Source: Sphingomonas gellani (GTDB lineage Bacteria; Pseudomonadota; Alphaproteobacteria; Sphingomonadales; Sphingomonadaceae). From it: a DNA stretch of 64,000 bases. Every line of letters begins with the position of its first letter. The first letter of the stretch is position 1. The DNA lies in contig NZ_FOCF01000004.1 in assembly GCF_900110035.1 (NCBI RefSeq), forward strand, positions 131,501 to 195,500, in the 5' to 3' direction. Positions 24,739-34,343 of this stretch are shown one piece after another. The translations under genes were made by a program, and so were the position numbers. Below the pieces are notes generated by a model. The model ran no database searches and was not told the DNA's origin. It saw only the letters and a list, made by a program, of their open reading frames with translations.

Positions 24739-27275
24739 TTGCGCTGGTCCGCGGCGATTGCCGGCACCGACCCGCCGGCAAGCTCCTGCGCGGCATGGGC
24801 CAGCTCGATCCACATCGCGCCCTCCGGAATGACATATTCGTTCTCGCCCCAGAAGAACGGCCAATCCTCATGGTTCTCCGGCAGGTCCGGCTTGATGATC
24901 AGGACACCCGGCACCACGCCCCCGGCGATGAAGGAGAAGTCGGCGCGGTTGTTGCCATAGGCGACCTCCTTGGACACCGTTCCCACGCCCGACACGAACG
25001 AGATGTCGGACCCCGGATGGTTGCCGACCAGGAACTCCAGCCCGCGGAACACGGCATCCGCCGGCATGATGTCCGGGAACGCCTTGTGCAGCGTGTAGGC
25101 GTTCATCGCATATCCCAGCACGGTGCCGCTGCCCGCCCAGCCGCCCGTGGTGATCGGCACGCCGAACGGGTTCGCCGCGGCTGCGGTGTTCGCCGACGCG
25201 GCATAGGCGCGGACCGCAGGGATCATGCCCTGCCGATAGCTGGCCGGCATGAACGGGATCGCGGCCACGGCATCGCGCAGCGTGAACGCGAAGCTTTTCT
25301 CGATAGTCGGCCACGCCTGCTGCACGGCATCGGCATAGCGGGGATCGCGGGTCGCGCGGAGCAGTTCCACCGCCGCGGAAAACCGCTCCGCATCCAGCGG
25401 GCCGCCGGTGGTGTTGCCGTGCTGGAACAGGTCGGGCGCGTGCGACTGCTCCTGCGCCCAGGTTCGGGTTGCGATCGCCAGCGCCTTTTTCGACAAGGCC
25501 GGGTCGACCTGCGCCAGCGCGCGCGAGGCCGCCGCCAGTCCGGCGATCGAGCCATAGTTCAGCGCGGACGCCTTGGTCGTGAAGGCCCAGCGGTCGTCGG
25601 GCGTGCCGCTGCGCCCGTTGCGCTCCTCACCCAGCTTCAGCGACGGGTCGTAGATCAGCCCGTCCGTCTTCGTCGATGCATCGCCCAAATGGGTGTATTG
25701 CGCCACATCGGGTTCGACGATGCCGTGGATGGCATGGCCGACCGCATCGAACTGCGCCACCAGTTGCAGCGTGCCGTGGCGGATCTGCTGCAACAGGTCG
25801 GGCGTGCCGTCGGGCACGTGGATCTCCGTCTTGCGCCGGGTCCAGTCGATCGCGGTCGTGTCCCGCATCGGGCGCCAGCGTTCCCAGCTGTCCACCAGCG
25901 ATCGCACCACCTGATATTGCGACTGGGTGCGGATGTCGTAATCGCCCGCATCGAACCATCCGCCGACGGCCAGGCCGGGGATGTGCTCGCCCGACTTGAA
26001 CTTCGTGTCCGTCGTCGGACCCTGCGCGTACAGGTCGATATGCTCGTGGTTGACCGGAGCCTGACGCGCATCGTCGCGGTGCGCGTCGCCATGCCAGACG
26101 CGGTACGCCTCGTTGACGAACATATGGTCCATGGCGACCGGGAAATACACGTCCAGCGTCGGGTGCCACGCGCCGGCATAGGCATCGGCCGCGATCCGGA
26201 ACGGCGCGGTGCGCGTCTGGCCATATTCCAGCACATAGGTGCCGGGCTGGCGAACCTGGCTGAAATCCAGCTGGAGATAGCTGTAGCGCAGGTAATCGCC
26301 CCACCGCTTCGCCGGCGCCGTGGCGACCGGGATCATGGTCCCGTCCTCACCGACGCGCAGCAGGCGCGCGGACAGCGCGCGGCGGTCGTTGCGGTCCAGC
26401 TCGATCGTCGCGACCTTGCGCGCGTCCGGGGTGTAGCCGAGCTGCGAATGCGCGATCACCGGCGCGCGCAGCCATCCGGGCACGCTGTTGGGCTGAACGG
26501 TCCATTCCAGCACCTTGCCCGTACGCCCGGCCGGCAACAGAGAGCGCAGCACGAACCAGCCGTTCTGCGCCTGGTTGCGCCCGTCGAACAACTGCATCGG
26601 CTCGGTGGAGCGGATCGTCACGCGGCGCGCCGGGTCCTCCGGCGCCAGGACGAAACGGCTGCCCTTGGCAATCGCGGTCGGCTCCGCACCGGGACCCTCG
26701 GCCCGCCCGCTGGCCGGGTTGCGCTGCGCCGTCGCGATCATGGCGTCGGCGGGGTAGAGCGGAAACGCGCCGCTGGTCCCGTCCGCCATGTAGCTGTGGT
26801 GGAAATAGGCGGCGGGCAGGAATTCCAGGTTGAACCCCGCCTTTCCGGCCAGAGCCGCCGGAACCGGCGCGTCCAGCAGCACGGACACCGCGACCGCGCC
26901 GCCGTGCGCCTCCGACCGGATGCGATATTGCCAGTGATAGTCCGGATATTCGAGCGTGACGGTGATCGCGCCCGTGGCGGCATCCACCTTCCGATCGACG
27001 AAGCGTGCCGTCGCGTCCCACTGACCCGGCGTCGAGGACAGGCGGACATCGCCATTGGTGGCGATCCGCGCGCCCTGCTGCACGATCTCCACGCCGCTGA
27101 TCTTGGAGTCGGCGAACAGGCCGTCATACCAGTTGGAAAAGACCATCACGTTCGCCGCCGGCGCCTCGTAATAGCCGGACCCGTTCAACGTCATCGGTGC
27201 TGCGGCCGTCTGGGCCAGGGCCGGTGCGGCGCCGGCGAGCAGCGCCGCGATGACACCGGAAAGGCGTGCGATCAT
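24735..27275 (-). CDS. GH9 family glycoside hydrolase with N-terminal Ig-like domain
   Basis: An 846-residue exported protein. The ATG at 27275 was chosen because AGGAG lies 9 bases upstream and it gives a clean signal peptide ending in ALAQ (residue 22). About residues 25-270 are an unrecognised beta-rich region, then comes a CelD_N-type Ig domain (from about IAHSQLGYTP), then the GH9 (alpha/alpha)6 barrel with GGWFDAGDYD (about 438-447, catalytic base region) and WGENEYV (acid Glu about 813). GH9 members are mostly endo-glucanases, but the extra N-terminal region and the xylan setting leave the substrate open; xyloglucan or mixed-linkage glucan is possible. Coupled by GTGA overlap to the GH43 gene downstream. 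Confidence 0.82.
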   Translation of the reverse strand: MIARLSGVIAALLAGAAPALAQTAAAPMTLNGSGYYEAPAANVMVFSNWYDGLFADSKISGVEIVQQGARIATNGDVRLSSTPGQWDATARFVDRKVDAATGAITVTLEYPDYHWQYRIRSEAHGGAVAVSVLLDAPVPAALAGKAGFNLEFLPAAYFHHSYMADGTSGAFPLYPADAMIATAQRNPASGRAEGPGAEPTAIAKGSRFVLAPEDPARRVTIRSTEPMQLFDGRNQAQNGWFVLRSLLPAGRTGKVLEWTVQPNSVPGWLRAPVIAHSQLGYTPDARKVATIELDRNDRRALSARLLRVGEDGTMIPVATAPAKRWGDYLRYSYLQLDFSQVRQPGTYVLEYGQTRTAPFRIAADAYAGAWHPTLDVYFPVAMDHMFVNEAYRVWHGDAHRDDARQAPVNHEHIDLYAQGPTTDTKFKSGEHIPGLAVGGWFDAGDYDIRTQSQYQVVRSLVDSWERWRPMRDTTAIDWTRRKTEIHVPDGTPDLLQQIRHGTLQLVAQFDAVGHAIHGIVEPDVAQYTHLGDASTKTDGLIYDPSLKLGEERNGRSGTPDDRWAFTTKASALNYGSIAGLAAASRALAQVDPALSKKALAIATRTWAQEQSHAPDLFQHGNTTGGPLDAERFSAAVELLRATRDPRYADAVQQAWPTIEKSFAFTLRDAVAAIPFMPASYRQGMIPAVRAYAASANTAAAANPFGVPITTGGWAGSGTVLGYAMNAYTLHKAFPDIMPADAVFRGLEFLVGNHPGSDISFVSGVGTVSKEVAYGNNRADFSFIAGGVVPGVLIIKPDLPENHEDWPFFWGENEYVIPEGAMWIELAHAAQELAGGSVPAIAADQRK

Positions 27276-27327
27276 CGTCATCATCTCCTGGATCGTTCGA
27301 CGCTGCATGCGCCTGTTGTTGCCGTCA

Positions 27328-27341
27328 CTATAGCGCTAACA
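27328..27341. promoter_or_regulatory. LacI-type operator C
   Basis: CTATAGCGCTAACA with a perfect TAGCGCTA core, 52 bases upstream of the GH9 gene. It is well placed to block the minus-strand promoter of the GH9-GH43 operon. Confidence 0.65.
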
Positions 27342-27435
27342 TCTTGATGTGCCAGTGCGACCAGCTGCGTGACGACGAGGCGTCAGTTGGCCGCAAGATG
27401 CTGGCATGTGGCAAAGCGTCCCCGACGCGTTGACG

Positions 27436-27449
27436 TGGTAACGCTCACG
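27436..27449. promoter_or_regulatory. LacI-type operator D
   Basis: TGGTAACGCTCACG, 92 bases before the ATG of the plus-strand operon starting at 27542. It is the second site in this divergent promoter gap, 95 bases from operator C. The core has one deviation (AACGCT). Confidence 0.5.
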
Positions 27450-27541
27450 TGCCTAGACTGGCGCAAACGTCACATGAGCAGCATGGCCGGGCCGGGGCTC
27501 CGGACCCGAAAGGCTGCCGACAGATCGTGGAGGGGAAGGCG

Positions 27542-28387
27542 ATGTTGTTGCCGTCGGTCGATCGCCGTCATGGGATACCCGGATCGATGCTCTTGAAGAG
27601 TGTCGCGTCCCTTCGCCCCGGTCTGTCGAAAGCCGCTCCCGTCCGTCCCGCCGAAATGCGCCAGCGACACCCATTCCAGTGCGTTGTGCCGATAATCGCG
27701 GCGGGCATGCTGGGCCTGTCCGCCACCTCCCCCGCACAGGTGGCGACGAGCGGTCCGGCAGCGGCGGGGCAGGGTTCCGTACCCGGCTTGTCCGCCTTCT
27801 TCGATCCGGCCTCGTCCGGGCCGACCACACCCGACAGCGACGGTTTCCTGCGCCGCTGGCTGCTGCTGGAGCCCATCAACAAACCTAATCGCAGCAACGC
27901 CGGCTTCACCGCCACTTATGTGCGGCAGACACTCACGACCCCCTATTTCCCCGGCCAGTTCACCGCCGTGCCCCGCGACGGACAGGTGGTCAGTGCGGCC
28001 GAACCGCTACGCTGGCATGCGCTGGACTCGCGCAGTTTCGACGTAAAGCTGTTCAACTTCGCGCAGGCGCTGAACAAGCCGACCTATGGCGTCATCTTCT
28101 GGGCGGTGACGGTGATCGACAGCCCGCGCGAGATGCGCAACGTCCGCCTGGCGGTGGGGTCCAACTCCGCGTCGATCTGGTGGCTGAACGGCAGGGAAAC
28201 CGCCGGGCTGTTCAACGACCGCCGCATGGTCATGGACGATGTGCTGTCCGACCGTGTGACGCTGCGCAAGGGGCGCAACGTGCTGCGCGGCGCGGTCATC
28301 AACGGACCTGGCCTCAGCGACTTCTGCGTCCGGTTCCTGGACGAAGACGGCCGGCCGATCACCGACGTGAAGACCGATGTCCGCTGA
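27542..28387 (+). CDS. Secreted beta-sandwich accessory protein, no catalytic domain seen
   Basis: A 281-residue protein of unknown function and first gene of the operon 27542-34329. GGAGGGGAAGGCG supports the ATG at 27542. That gives a long basic leader before the hydrophobic stretch VVPIIAAGMLGL; an ATG at 27656 would give a classical signal peptide. The mature part has the WLLLEPINKP...NV...WWLNGRE...DDVLSDRVTLRKGRNVLRGAV layout seen as non-catalytic modules in large carbohydrate esterases and some glycosidases. Here it stands alone. It may bind polysaccharide or assist the arabinanase encoded 37 bases downstream. No catalytic residues are evident. Confidence 0.72.
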   Translation: MLLPSVDRRHGIPGSMLLKSVASLRPGLSKAAPVRPAEMRQRHPFQCVVPIIAAGMLGLSATSPAQVATSGPAAAGQGSVPGLSAFFDPASSGPTTPDSDGFLRRWLLLEPINKPNRSNAGFTATYVRQTLTTPYFPGQFTAVPRDGQVVSAAEPLRWHALDSRSFDVKLFNFAQALNKPTYGVIFWAVTVIDSPREMRNVRLAVGSNSASIWWLNGRETAGLFNDRRMVMDDVLSDRVTLRKGRNVLRGAVINGPGLSDFCVRFLDEDGRPITDVKTDVR

Positions 28388-28424
28388 TCGCCGCAACCCC
28401 GCTGCCGTGCATCAAGGAGGCACC

Positions 28425-29861
28425 ATGAAGCGCCTGGCCGCCACCGCCCTCGGCATCCTGCTCCTTGGCGGGGCGTCGCCCGCCGCGGCGCAATTGGAGG
28501 GGGAAACCTTTATCCACGATCCCTCGACCGTGGTCCTGTCCGACGGCAAGTATTTCACCTTCGGAACGCGCGGCGGCGGCCTGATCTCCGAAGATGGCTG
28601 GACCTGGCGCGGCGGTGGGGAGCGGCCCGGCGGCGGCGTCGCGCCGGACGTCATCAAGATCGGTGAGCGCTACTATGTCGCCTATGCGGTCGGCGGGGGC
28701 GGCATGTCGGGCGGGCACGCCAGCCAGGTCAAGATCATGTGGACCCTGTCGCTGGATCCCAAGTCGCCGCGTTTCAAGTTCCACGATGTCGGCGTGGTAG
28801 CGTTTAGCGACGGGGTGGAGACGGCCGACGCGATCGACCCCGCGTTCCTCTACGTCGAGGGGCGGCTGTGGCTGACCTACGGCACCTATTTCGGCCCGAT
28901 CCGGATCGTGGAGCTGGACCCGAAGACCGGCCTTAGGGTCGCCGGCAACCGGCCCGTCGATGTCGCGATCGACATGGAAGCGTCGGCGATGGTGTATCGC
29001 GACGGCTATTACTATCTGCTCGGCACGCACGGCACATGCTGCGACGGGCCCAATTCGACCTATCACATCCGCGTCGGCCGTTCGCGCAGCCCGCTGGGCC
29101 CCTATGTCGATCACATGGGCACGCCGCTGCTGCGCGGGGGCGGCAAGATGGTGGTTAGCGCGCGGGGTCGCAATTTCGGCCCCGGCCATTTCGGCCTGAT
29201 CCAGCTGGACGGCGGCGTCGAGAAGTTCTCGATGCATTATGAGGCCGACCTGGACCGCAGCGGGCGCAGCGTGCTGGCGATCCAGCCCCTGCTGTGGAAG
29301 GACGGCTGGCCCGTCGCTGGGGAGAATGTCGCGCCGGGAACCTATGAGATCGCCTCGGAGCGGAGCGGCTACGCGTTGAGCCTAGCGACCGACATCGTGC
29401 GCGTGCCCTTCGACCCGCGGCGCAGCTTCATGGCGAAGCCGACCGATCCGGTCACGCCGATCCCGAACCAGACGCTGGCGGAGGATTCGGCCGGCTGGCC
29501 GCAGGGGCGCATCCGCGTCGACCTGGCGGATTATATGAACAGGCCGCACCAGCTATGGACGATCGCGCCGGTGGCTGGCGCCGGCGGCTATTTCGGCGCG
29601 CCCTTCTACAAGATCGTGATCGCCGGCACCGGACGCGCGCTGGCCGCCACCGCCGATGGGGAGGTGGATACGGTGCCCGGCTTCACCGGTGCGCCGGAAC
29701 AATTGTGGCAGGTGGACCAGCTGACCGACGGGACCTATCGTATCGCACCGAAAGCCGGAAAACGCGGGGTCGCTTTGGTCGCGATCGGCGCCAGCACGCC
29801 ATCGCTGGTGCCGTTCGATCCGGCCAGCCCCGCCGGGCGCTGGACGTTCAAGACGCCCTGA
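28425..29861 (+). CDS. GH43 arabinanase-type enzyme with ricin-like C-terminus
   Basis: A 478-residue exported enzyme; AAGGAGG precedes the ATG and the signal peptide ends in AAAQ (residue 23). The GH43 domain (about 28-330) has Asp32 in IHDPSTVV, Asp138 in DAIDPAF and Glu185 in DMEASAM. These are the signatures of endo-1,5-alpha-L-arabinanases and related arabinan-active subfamilies. The C-terminal 90 or so residues, with two QLW segments, resemble a ricin-type or related binding lobe. It precedes the GH51 arabinofuranosidase by 90 bases; the two would degrade arabinan side chains in sequence. Confidence 0.87.
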   Translation: MKRLAATALGILLLGGASPAAAQLEGETFIHDPSTVVLSDGKYFTFGTRGGGLISEDGWTWRGGGERPGGGVAPDVIKIGERYYVAYAVGGGGMSGGHASQVKIMWTLSLDPKSPRFKFHDVGVVAFSDGVETADAIDPAFLYVEGRLWLTYGTYFGPIRIVELDPKTGLRVAGNRPVDVAIDMEASAMVYRDGYYYLLGTHGTCCDGPNSTYHIRVGRSRSPLGPYVDHMGTPLLRGGGKMVVSARGRNFGPGHFGLIQLDGGVEKFSMHYEADLDRSGRSVLAIQPLLWKDGWPVAGENVAPGTYEIASERSGYALSLATDIVRVPFDPRRSFMAKPTDPVTPIPNQTLAEDSAGWPQGRIRVDLADYMNRPHQLWTIAPVAGAGGYFGAPFYKIVIAGTGRALAATADGEVDTVPGFTGAPEQLWQVDQLTDGTYRIAPKAGKRGVALVAIGASTPSLVPFDPASPAGRWTFKTP

Positions 29862-29951
29862 CCGCCGGCGTATCGGCGGGTAGGGCAATGCACGGAAAGG
29901 CACCGTGCCGAATCAAAGGGGCTGCGGCTTTGCGCAGTCGAAAGGGAGAGT

Positions 29952-31589
29952 ATGAACCTGTTCAATCGTCACGCCGTCGGCACGCATGCCGAACCGGCCG
30001 CCCGCCGCGCACGGGTCCTGCCGCGCCTGATGGCGCCGCTGGTGCTGGCCGGCCTGATCCCCGCCATGCCGGCGCTGGCGCAGGATGCGGCCCCCCCCGC
30101 GACCGAGGCCGCGACCGCGACGCTGCACGCCGATCGGCCGGGTGCGCCGATCCACCGCGACGTGTTCGGCCAGTTCGCGGAGCATCTGGGCCACGGCATC
30201 TATGGCGGCATCTGGGTCGGCAAGAGCTCGCGCATCCCGAACGATGCCGGGTATCGCCGCGACGTGCTCGCCGCGCTGAAGGCGATCAACGTGCCGATGG
30301 TGCGCTGGCCCGGCGGTTGCTTCGCCGACGAATATCACTGGCGTGACGGTATCGGCGCGACGAAGGACCGCCCGGTCAAGGTCAACACCAACTGGGGCGG
30401 CGTCAACGAGGACAACAGCTTCGGCACCCATGAATATTTCGGTTTGATGGACCGGCTGGGCGCCAGCACCTATGTGGCGGCCAATCTGGGCAGCGCCCCG
30501 CCGGCCGAGACCGCGCAATGGGTCGAATATATCACCGCGCCCGAAGGCACGACCAAGCTGGCCAAGGAGCGTCAGCGCAACGGCCATGCCGCGCCGTGGA
30601 AGATCCAGTATCTCGGCATCGGCAACGAGCTGTGGGGCTGTGGCGGCAACATGCGGCCCGAATACGCGGCCGACCTGACCAACCGCTATGCGCAGTTCGC
30701 GAAGTCGGCGAATGGCCCGATGCTCAAGATCGCGAGTGGTCCCAGCGACTCCAACTATGAATGGACCGACGCGCTGATGCGCATCGCGGGCAAGAACATC
30801 GACGGGCTTGCGCTGCACTATTACACCCGTCCGCGCGACAAGGACTGGAACGACAAGGGCGCCGCACTCGGCTTTCCCGAGCGGGAATGGGCGACCACCA
30901 TGTCGCACACGCTGGCGATGGAGGAGTTCATCACCAAGCATTCGGCGATCATGGACAAATATGATCCGGCGAAGCGCGTGATGCTGGCCGTGGACGAATG
31001 GGGCACGTGGTATGACCCGACGCCCGGCACGAACCCCGGCTTCCTCGAACAGCAGAACTCGCTGCGCGACGCGGTGGTCGCGGGCCTGAACCTCAACATC
31101 TTCGCGCACCATTCGGACCGTGTGCGGATGGCGGCCATCGCGCAGATGGTGAACGTGTTGCAGGCGATGCTGCTGACCGACGGGCCGCGCATGGTGAAGA
31201 CGCCGACCTATTGGGTGTTCGACCTGTACAAGTCGTGGCAGGGCGCGACCGCGCTGCCGATCGAGGTGACGTCGCCCTGGTACCACAAGGACGAGGTGGC
31301 GGTGCCCTCCGTCAGCGCCTCCGCAGTGCGCGACACGGCGGGGCAGGTCCATGTCGCGCTGGTCAACCTGGACCCCAACCGCGCGGTGCCGCTGTCGGTG
31401 TCGCTGGGCAATCTGCAGGCCAGCCAGGCGGCGGGCCGGATCATCACCGGCACCGCGATGGATGCGCACAACAGCTTCGACCAGCCCGATGTCGTGACGC
31501 CGCAGCCCTTCACCGCCGCGCAGGTGGCGAACGGCACGCTGAGCGTGACGCTGCCGGCGAAATCGGTCGTGGTGCTCGACCTGCGATAA
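29952..31589 (+). CDS. GH51 alpha-L-arabinofuranosidase
   Basis: A 545-residue retaining exo-enzyme that releases terminal L-arabinofuranose from arabinan and arabinoxylan. The TIM barrel carries VRWPGGCFADEYHWRDGIG (about 117-135), acid/base Glu226 in GIGNELWG and nucleophile Glu349 in VDEWGTWY. A C-terminal beta-sandwich follows. Unlike many GH51 enzymes it has an N-terminal leader (hydrophobic core APLVLAGLIPAMPALAQ, about 28-44), so it is probably periplasmic. AAAGGGAGAG precedes the ATG. It lies within the operon 27542-34329. Confidence 0.94.
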   Translation: MNLFNRHAVGTHAEPAARRARVLPRLMAPLVLAGLIPAMPALAQDAAPPATEAATATLHADRPGAPIHRDVFGQFAEHLGHGIYGGIWVGKSSRIPNDAGYRRDVLAALKAINVPMVRWPGGCFADEYHWRDGIGATKDRPVKVNTNWGGVNEDNSFGTHEYFGLMDRLGASTYVAANLGSAPPAETAQWVEYITAPEGTTKLAKERQRNGHAAPWKIQYLGIGNELWGCGGNMRPEYAADLTNRYAQFAKSANGPMLKIASGPSDSNYEWTDALMRIAGKNIDGLALHYYTRPRDKDWNDKGAALGFPEREWATTMSHTLAMEEFITKHSAIMDKYDPAKRVMLAVDEWGTWYDPTPGTNPGFLEQQNSLRDAVVAGLNLNIFAHHSDRVRMAAIAQMVNVLQAMLLTDGPRMVKTPTYWVFDLYKSWQGATALPIEVTSPWYHKDEVAVPSVSASAVRDTAGQVHVALVNLDPNRAVPLSVSLGNLQASQAAGRIITGTAMDAHNSFDQPDVVTPQPFTAAQVANGTLSVTLPAKSVVVLDLR

Positions 31590-31597
31590 GCGATGCT

Positions 31598-31625
31598 CCC
31601 CTCCCGTCGACGCGGGCGGGAGGGG
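31598..31625 (+). terminator. 9-bp hairpin after GH51 gene
   Basis: CCCCTCCCG and its complement enclose a 10-base loop, starting 9 bases after the stop. There is no T tract and the operon continues, so it is more likely an mRNA-stabilising or attenuating hairpin than a full stop. Confidence 0.35.
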
Positions 31626-31693
31626 GCGGACAAGCGAGCGGGGGTGCGGCGCGCGCGTGACGCCCCCCGTTTGTGCAGATGACGAGGGAGGGG

Positions 31694-32761
31694 ATGCCGG
31701 TGAAGGGTTTCGTTGCCGCTGTGGCCATGGCGCTGGCCACCATCGCGTCGGGCGACGCGAGCGCTCAGGTCGCGACTCCGGCACCCGCGCCCGTCGCCGG
31801 TGCCAAACCGGTGACGATCGAGCGCATCACCGTGCATTCGCCAGCGATCGAGGGCAATCTGGAGGAGGAGAGTCCCGACCGCGCGGTTCTGGTGGTGCTG
31901 CCCCCCAGCTATCGCAGCAGCCCGCGCCGCCGCTTTCCCGTGGTGTACGCGCTGCACGGATATTCGATCGGCGCCGAGCAGTGGATCGGGGAGATCCATG
32001 TGCCGCAGACCATCGAGGGCGCCTTTGCCAAGGGCGCGCGCGAGATGATCCTGGTCCTGCCCGACAGCAAGACCGCGCATGACGGCTCCTTCTATTCCAG
32101 TTCGGTGACGGTCGGCGATTTCGAGACGTTCGTGGCGCGCGATCTGGTCGCCTATGTCGATGGCCATTACCGCACGCTGGCGGATCGGCGCAGCCGCGGG
32201 CTCGCCGGGCATTCGATGGGCGGGTACGGCACCGCCCGCATCGGCATGAAGCATGTCGATGTCTTCGGCGCGCTGTACATGATGAGCCCGTGCTGCCTGT
32301 CGACGCGCGCGCTGGGCATGCCGGACGCGACGACGGAGAAGGCGGTGGCGGCGCTGCGCTCCCCGGCGGACAGCGCCACGCTGCCGTGGGGCTTGCGTGC
32401 GCAGCTCGCCACGGCAGCGGCATGGTCGCCCAATCCCAAGGCGCCGCCGCTGTTCCTGGACCTGCCGGTGAAGGACGGGCAGCCACAGCCCGACGTGCTG
32501 GCGCGCTGGACCGCCAACGCGCCGCTCGCGATGCTGGACCAGTATGTCGGCAATCTGCGCCGCTATGCCGCGATCGGTATTGATGTGGGCGACCGCGACG
32601 GGTTGAAGGACGATGCGGCGAAGCTGCACGCCGCACTGGACCGCTACGGCATCGCCAACAGCTTCCAGGTCTATCCCGGCGATCACACAAGCGGCGTGGC
32701 GGGCCGGGTACAGGATAGCATGATCCCCTTCTTCTCGCGCGCGCTGGTCTTTCCGAAGTGA
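31694..32761 (+). CDS. Secreted esterase, esterase D / CE1 type
   Basis: A 355-residue alpha/beta-hydrolase exported through a short leader ending in DASAQ (about residue 25). It has the CE1 plan: PVVYALHGYSIG (oxyanion region), nucleophile Ser174 in GHSMGGYG, a late Asp in GIDVGDRDGL and a His in YPGDHTSG. Such enzymes remove acetyl or feruloyl groups from xylan or act on formylglutathione-like substrates; the operon setting favours acetyl or feruloyl xylan esterase. Start is ambiguous: the GAGGGAGGGG tract is closer to ideal for a GTG at 31700. The stop overlaps the GTG of the next GH43 gene (GTGA). Confidence 0.85.
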   Translation: MPVKGFVAAVAMALATIASGDASAQVATPAPAPVAGAKPVTIERITVHSPAIEGNLEEESPDRAVLVVLPPSYRSSPRRRFPVVYALHGYSIGAEQWIGEIHVPQTIEGAFAKGAREMILVLPDSKTAHDGSFYSSSVTVGDFETFVARDLVAYVDGHYRTLADRRSRGLAGHSMGGYGTARIGMKHVDVFGALYMMSPCCLSTRALGMPDATTEKAVAALRSPADSATLPWGLRAQLATAAAWSPNPKAPPLFLDLPVKDGQPQPDVLARWTANAPLAMLDQYVGNLRRYAAIGIDVGDRDGLKDDAAKLHAALDRYGIANSFQVYPGDHTSGVAGRVQDSMIPFFSRALVFPK

Positions 32762-34329
32762 AGGGCGCGCTGGCCGCCGCGGCGGCCATCCTGCTGCCGG
32801 CCGCTATCGCCGGTGCGCAGGTATGGCGGTCGGACCAGGGCGACGGCACGTTCCGCAATCCGGTGCTGTTCGCGGACTATCCCGACCCCGACATCATTCG
32901 GGTCGGCGGCGATTACTATTTCGCCAGCACCACCTTCGCCAACACGCCCGGCATCACCATCCTGCACAGCCGCGATCTGGTGAACTGGCGGATCGTCTCG
33001 CATCTGGTGGATCGGCTGGACGGCCTGCCGCAATATGACCTGTCGGGCGGGACCGCGTATCGAAAGGGCCTGTTCGCATCCAGCCTGCGCTATCACGCCG
33101 GCACCTTCTACCTCGCCAACACGCCCGTGGGTCAGAAGACGCGCATCTGGTACGCCCGCGATGTGCGCGGCCCGTGGCGCTATCACGAACTGGAGCGGGA
33201 GGCGTTCGATCCCGGGCTGTTCATCGAACCCGACGGGCGTGCCTATCTGGCGACGGCGAGCACCGCGGACGGCACGATCACGCTGCTGACGCTCGACGCG
33301 GCGCTCGCCCATGTGACGGACGCCCGGCGCATCCACTACATCAAGGGCGCGGAAGGGTCGAAGATCGTCCGGCGCGGCACCTATTATTACCTGTTCAATG
33401 CCCTGCCGCCCCGGCTGGCGTTGAGCGTGTCGCGGTCGCGCAGCCTGTTCGGGCCGTGGGAAACGCGCGACCAGATCGACGACAGGACCGGCGGGCATCA
33501 GGGCGCACTGGTCGACCTGCCCGATGGCCGCTGGTTCGGCTTCGTCATGGAGGACAGCGGCCCGGTCGGGCGGATGACGAACATCAGCCCGGTGTTCTGG
33601 CGGGACGACTGGCCGGTCTGGGGCACCCCCGATGCGCCCGGCCGCGTGCCGCGCCGCGCGACCAAGCCGATCGCCGGCTTTCCGTTTCAGGAACCTGCGT
33701 CCTCCGACGCCTTTTCCCGCCCCACGCTCGGCCTGCAATGGCAGTGGAATCACAATCCGGACGCGACGCGCTGGTCGCTGGCGGAGCGGCCGGGCTGGCT
33801 GCGGCTGGAGCCTACGGTCGCGACCGGCTTCTGGTCCGCGCGCAACACGCTGACGCAAAAGGGGCAGGGGCCGGCCAGCCGGGGGGAGGTGAAGCTGGAC
33901 ATCGGCCATGTCGCGCCGGGCGATCGCTGCGGCTTCGGCACGCTGGGTCAAGTCAGCGCCAACCTGACGGTGCAGCGCGATTCCGGTGGCACGGCGTCCC
34001 TGGTGATGGAGGTGACGCAGGATACGGAGCAGGGACCGCGTACGACCCTGCGCGACACGGTGACTTTGCCCCGGGGCACGGCCTTGTGGCTGCGTACCGA
34101 CATGGACTTCACCACCGATCGTGGGCGGGTCAGCTACAGCATGGACGGGCGGCGGTGGACGGGCGTCGGCGGCGACTTCCCGCTCGCTTTCGCATGGCGG
34201 ACGGGCACGTTCCAGGGCGAGCAGTTCGCGCTGTTCTGCTACGCGCCCACGTCCAGCCGGGGCTGGCTGGACGTGGACCGCTTCACCCTGTCCGCCCTGC
34301 CGCCCGGCGCGCCCGACCGGGTGCGCTAG
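32758..34329 (+). CDS. GH43 beta-xylosidase type with C-terminal CBM91-like domain
   Basis: A 523-residue exported enzyme with GTG start translationally coupled to the esterase. After a leader ending in AGAQ (about residue 21), the GH43 propeller shows Asp43 in YPDPDII, Asp151 in FDPGLFI and Glu199 in KGAEGSKI. The C-terminal 190 residues form the DUF1349/CBM91-type sandwich typical of subfamily 12 xylosidases and arabinofuranosidases. It is the last gene of the operon and converges on the GH27 gene 14 bases away, with no obvious terminator between. Confidence 0.9.
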   Translation: MKGALAAAAAILLPAAIAGAQVWRSDQGDGTFRNPVLFADYPDPDIIRVGGDYYFASTTFANTPGITILHSRDLVNWRIVSHLVDRLDGLPQYDLSGGTAYRKGLFASSLRYHAGTFYLANTPVGQKTRIWYARDVRGPWRYHELEREAFDPGLFIEPDGRAYLATASTADGTITLLTLDAALAHVTDARRIHYIKGAEGSKIVRRGTYYYLFNALPPRLALSVSRSRSLFGPWETRDQIDDRTGGHQGALVDLPDGRWFGFVMEDSGPVGRMTNISPVFWRDDWPVWGTPDAPGRVPRRATKPIAGFPFQEPASSDAFSRPTLGLQWQWNHNPDATRWSLAERPGWLRLEPTVATGFWSARNTLTQKGQGPASRGEVKLDIGHVAPGDRCGFGTLGQVSANLTVQRDSGGTASLVMEVTQDTEQGPRTTLRDTVTLPRGTALWLRTDMDFTTDRGRVSYSMDGRRWTGVGGDFPLAFAWRTGTFQGEQFALFCYAPTSSRGWLDVDRFTLSALPPGAPDRVR

Positions 34330-34343
34330 ACGGCGGGCGGGCG

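Noticed and set aside
29862..29879. 6-bp hairpin after the arabinanase gene
   Set aside because: Too short and without a T tract, inside an operon; not called as a terminator.
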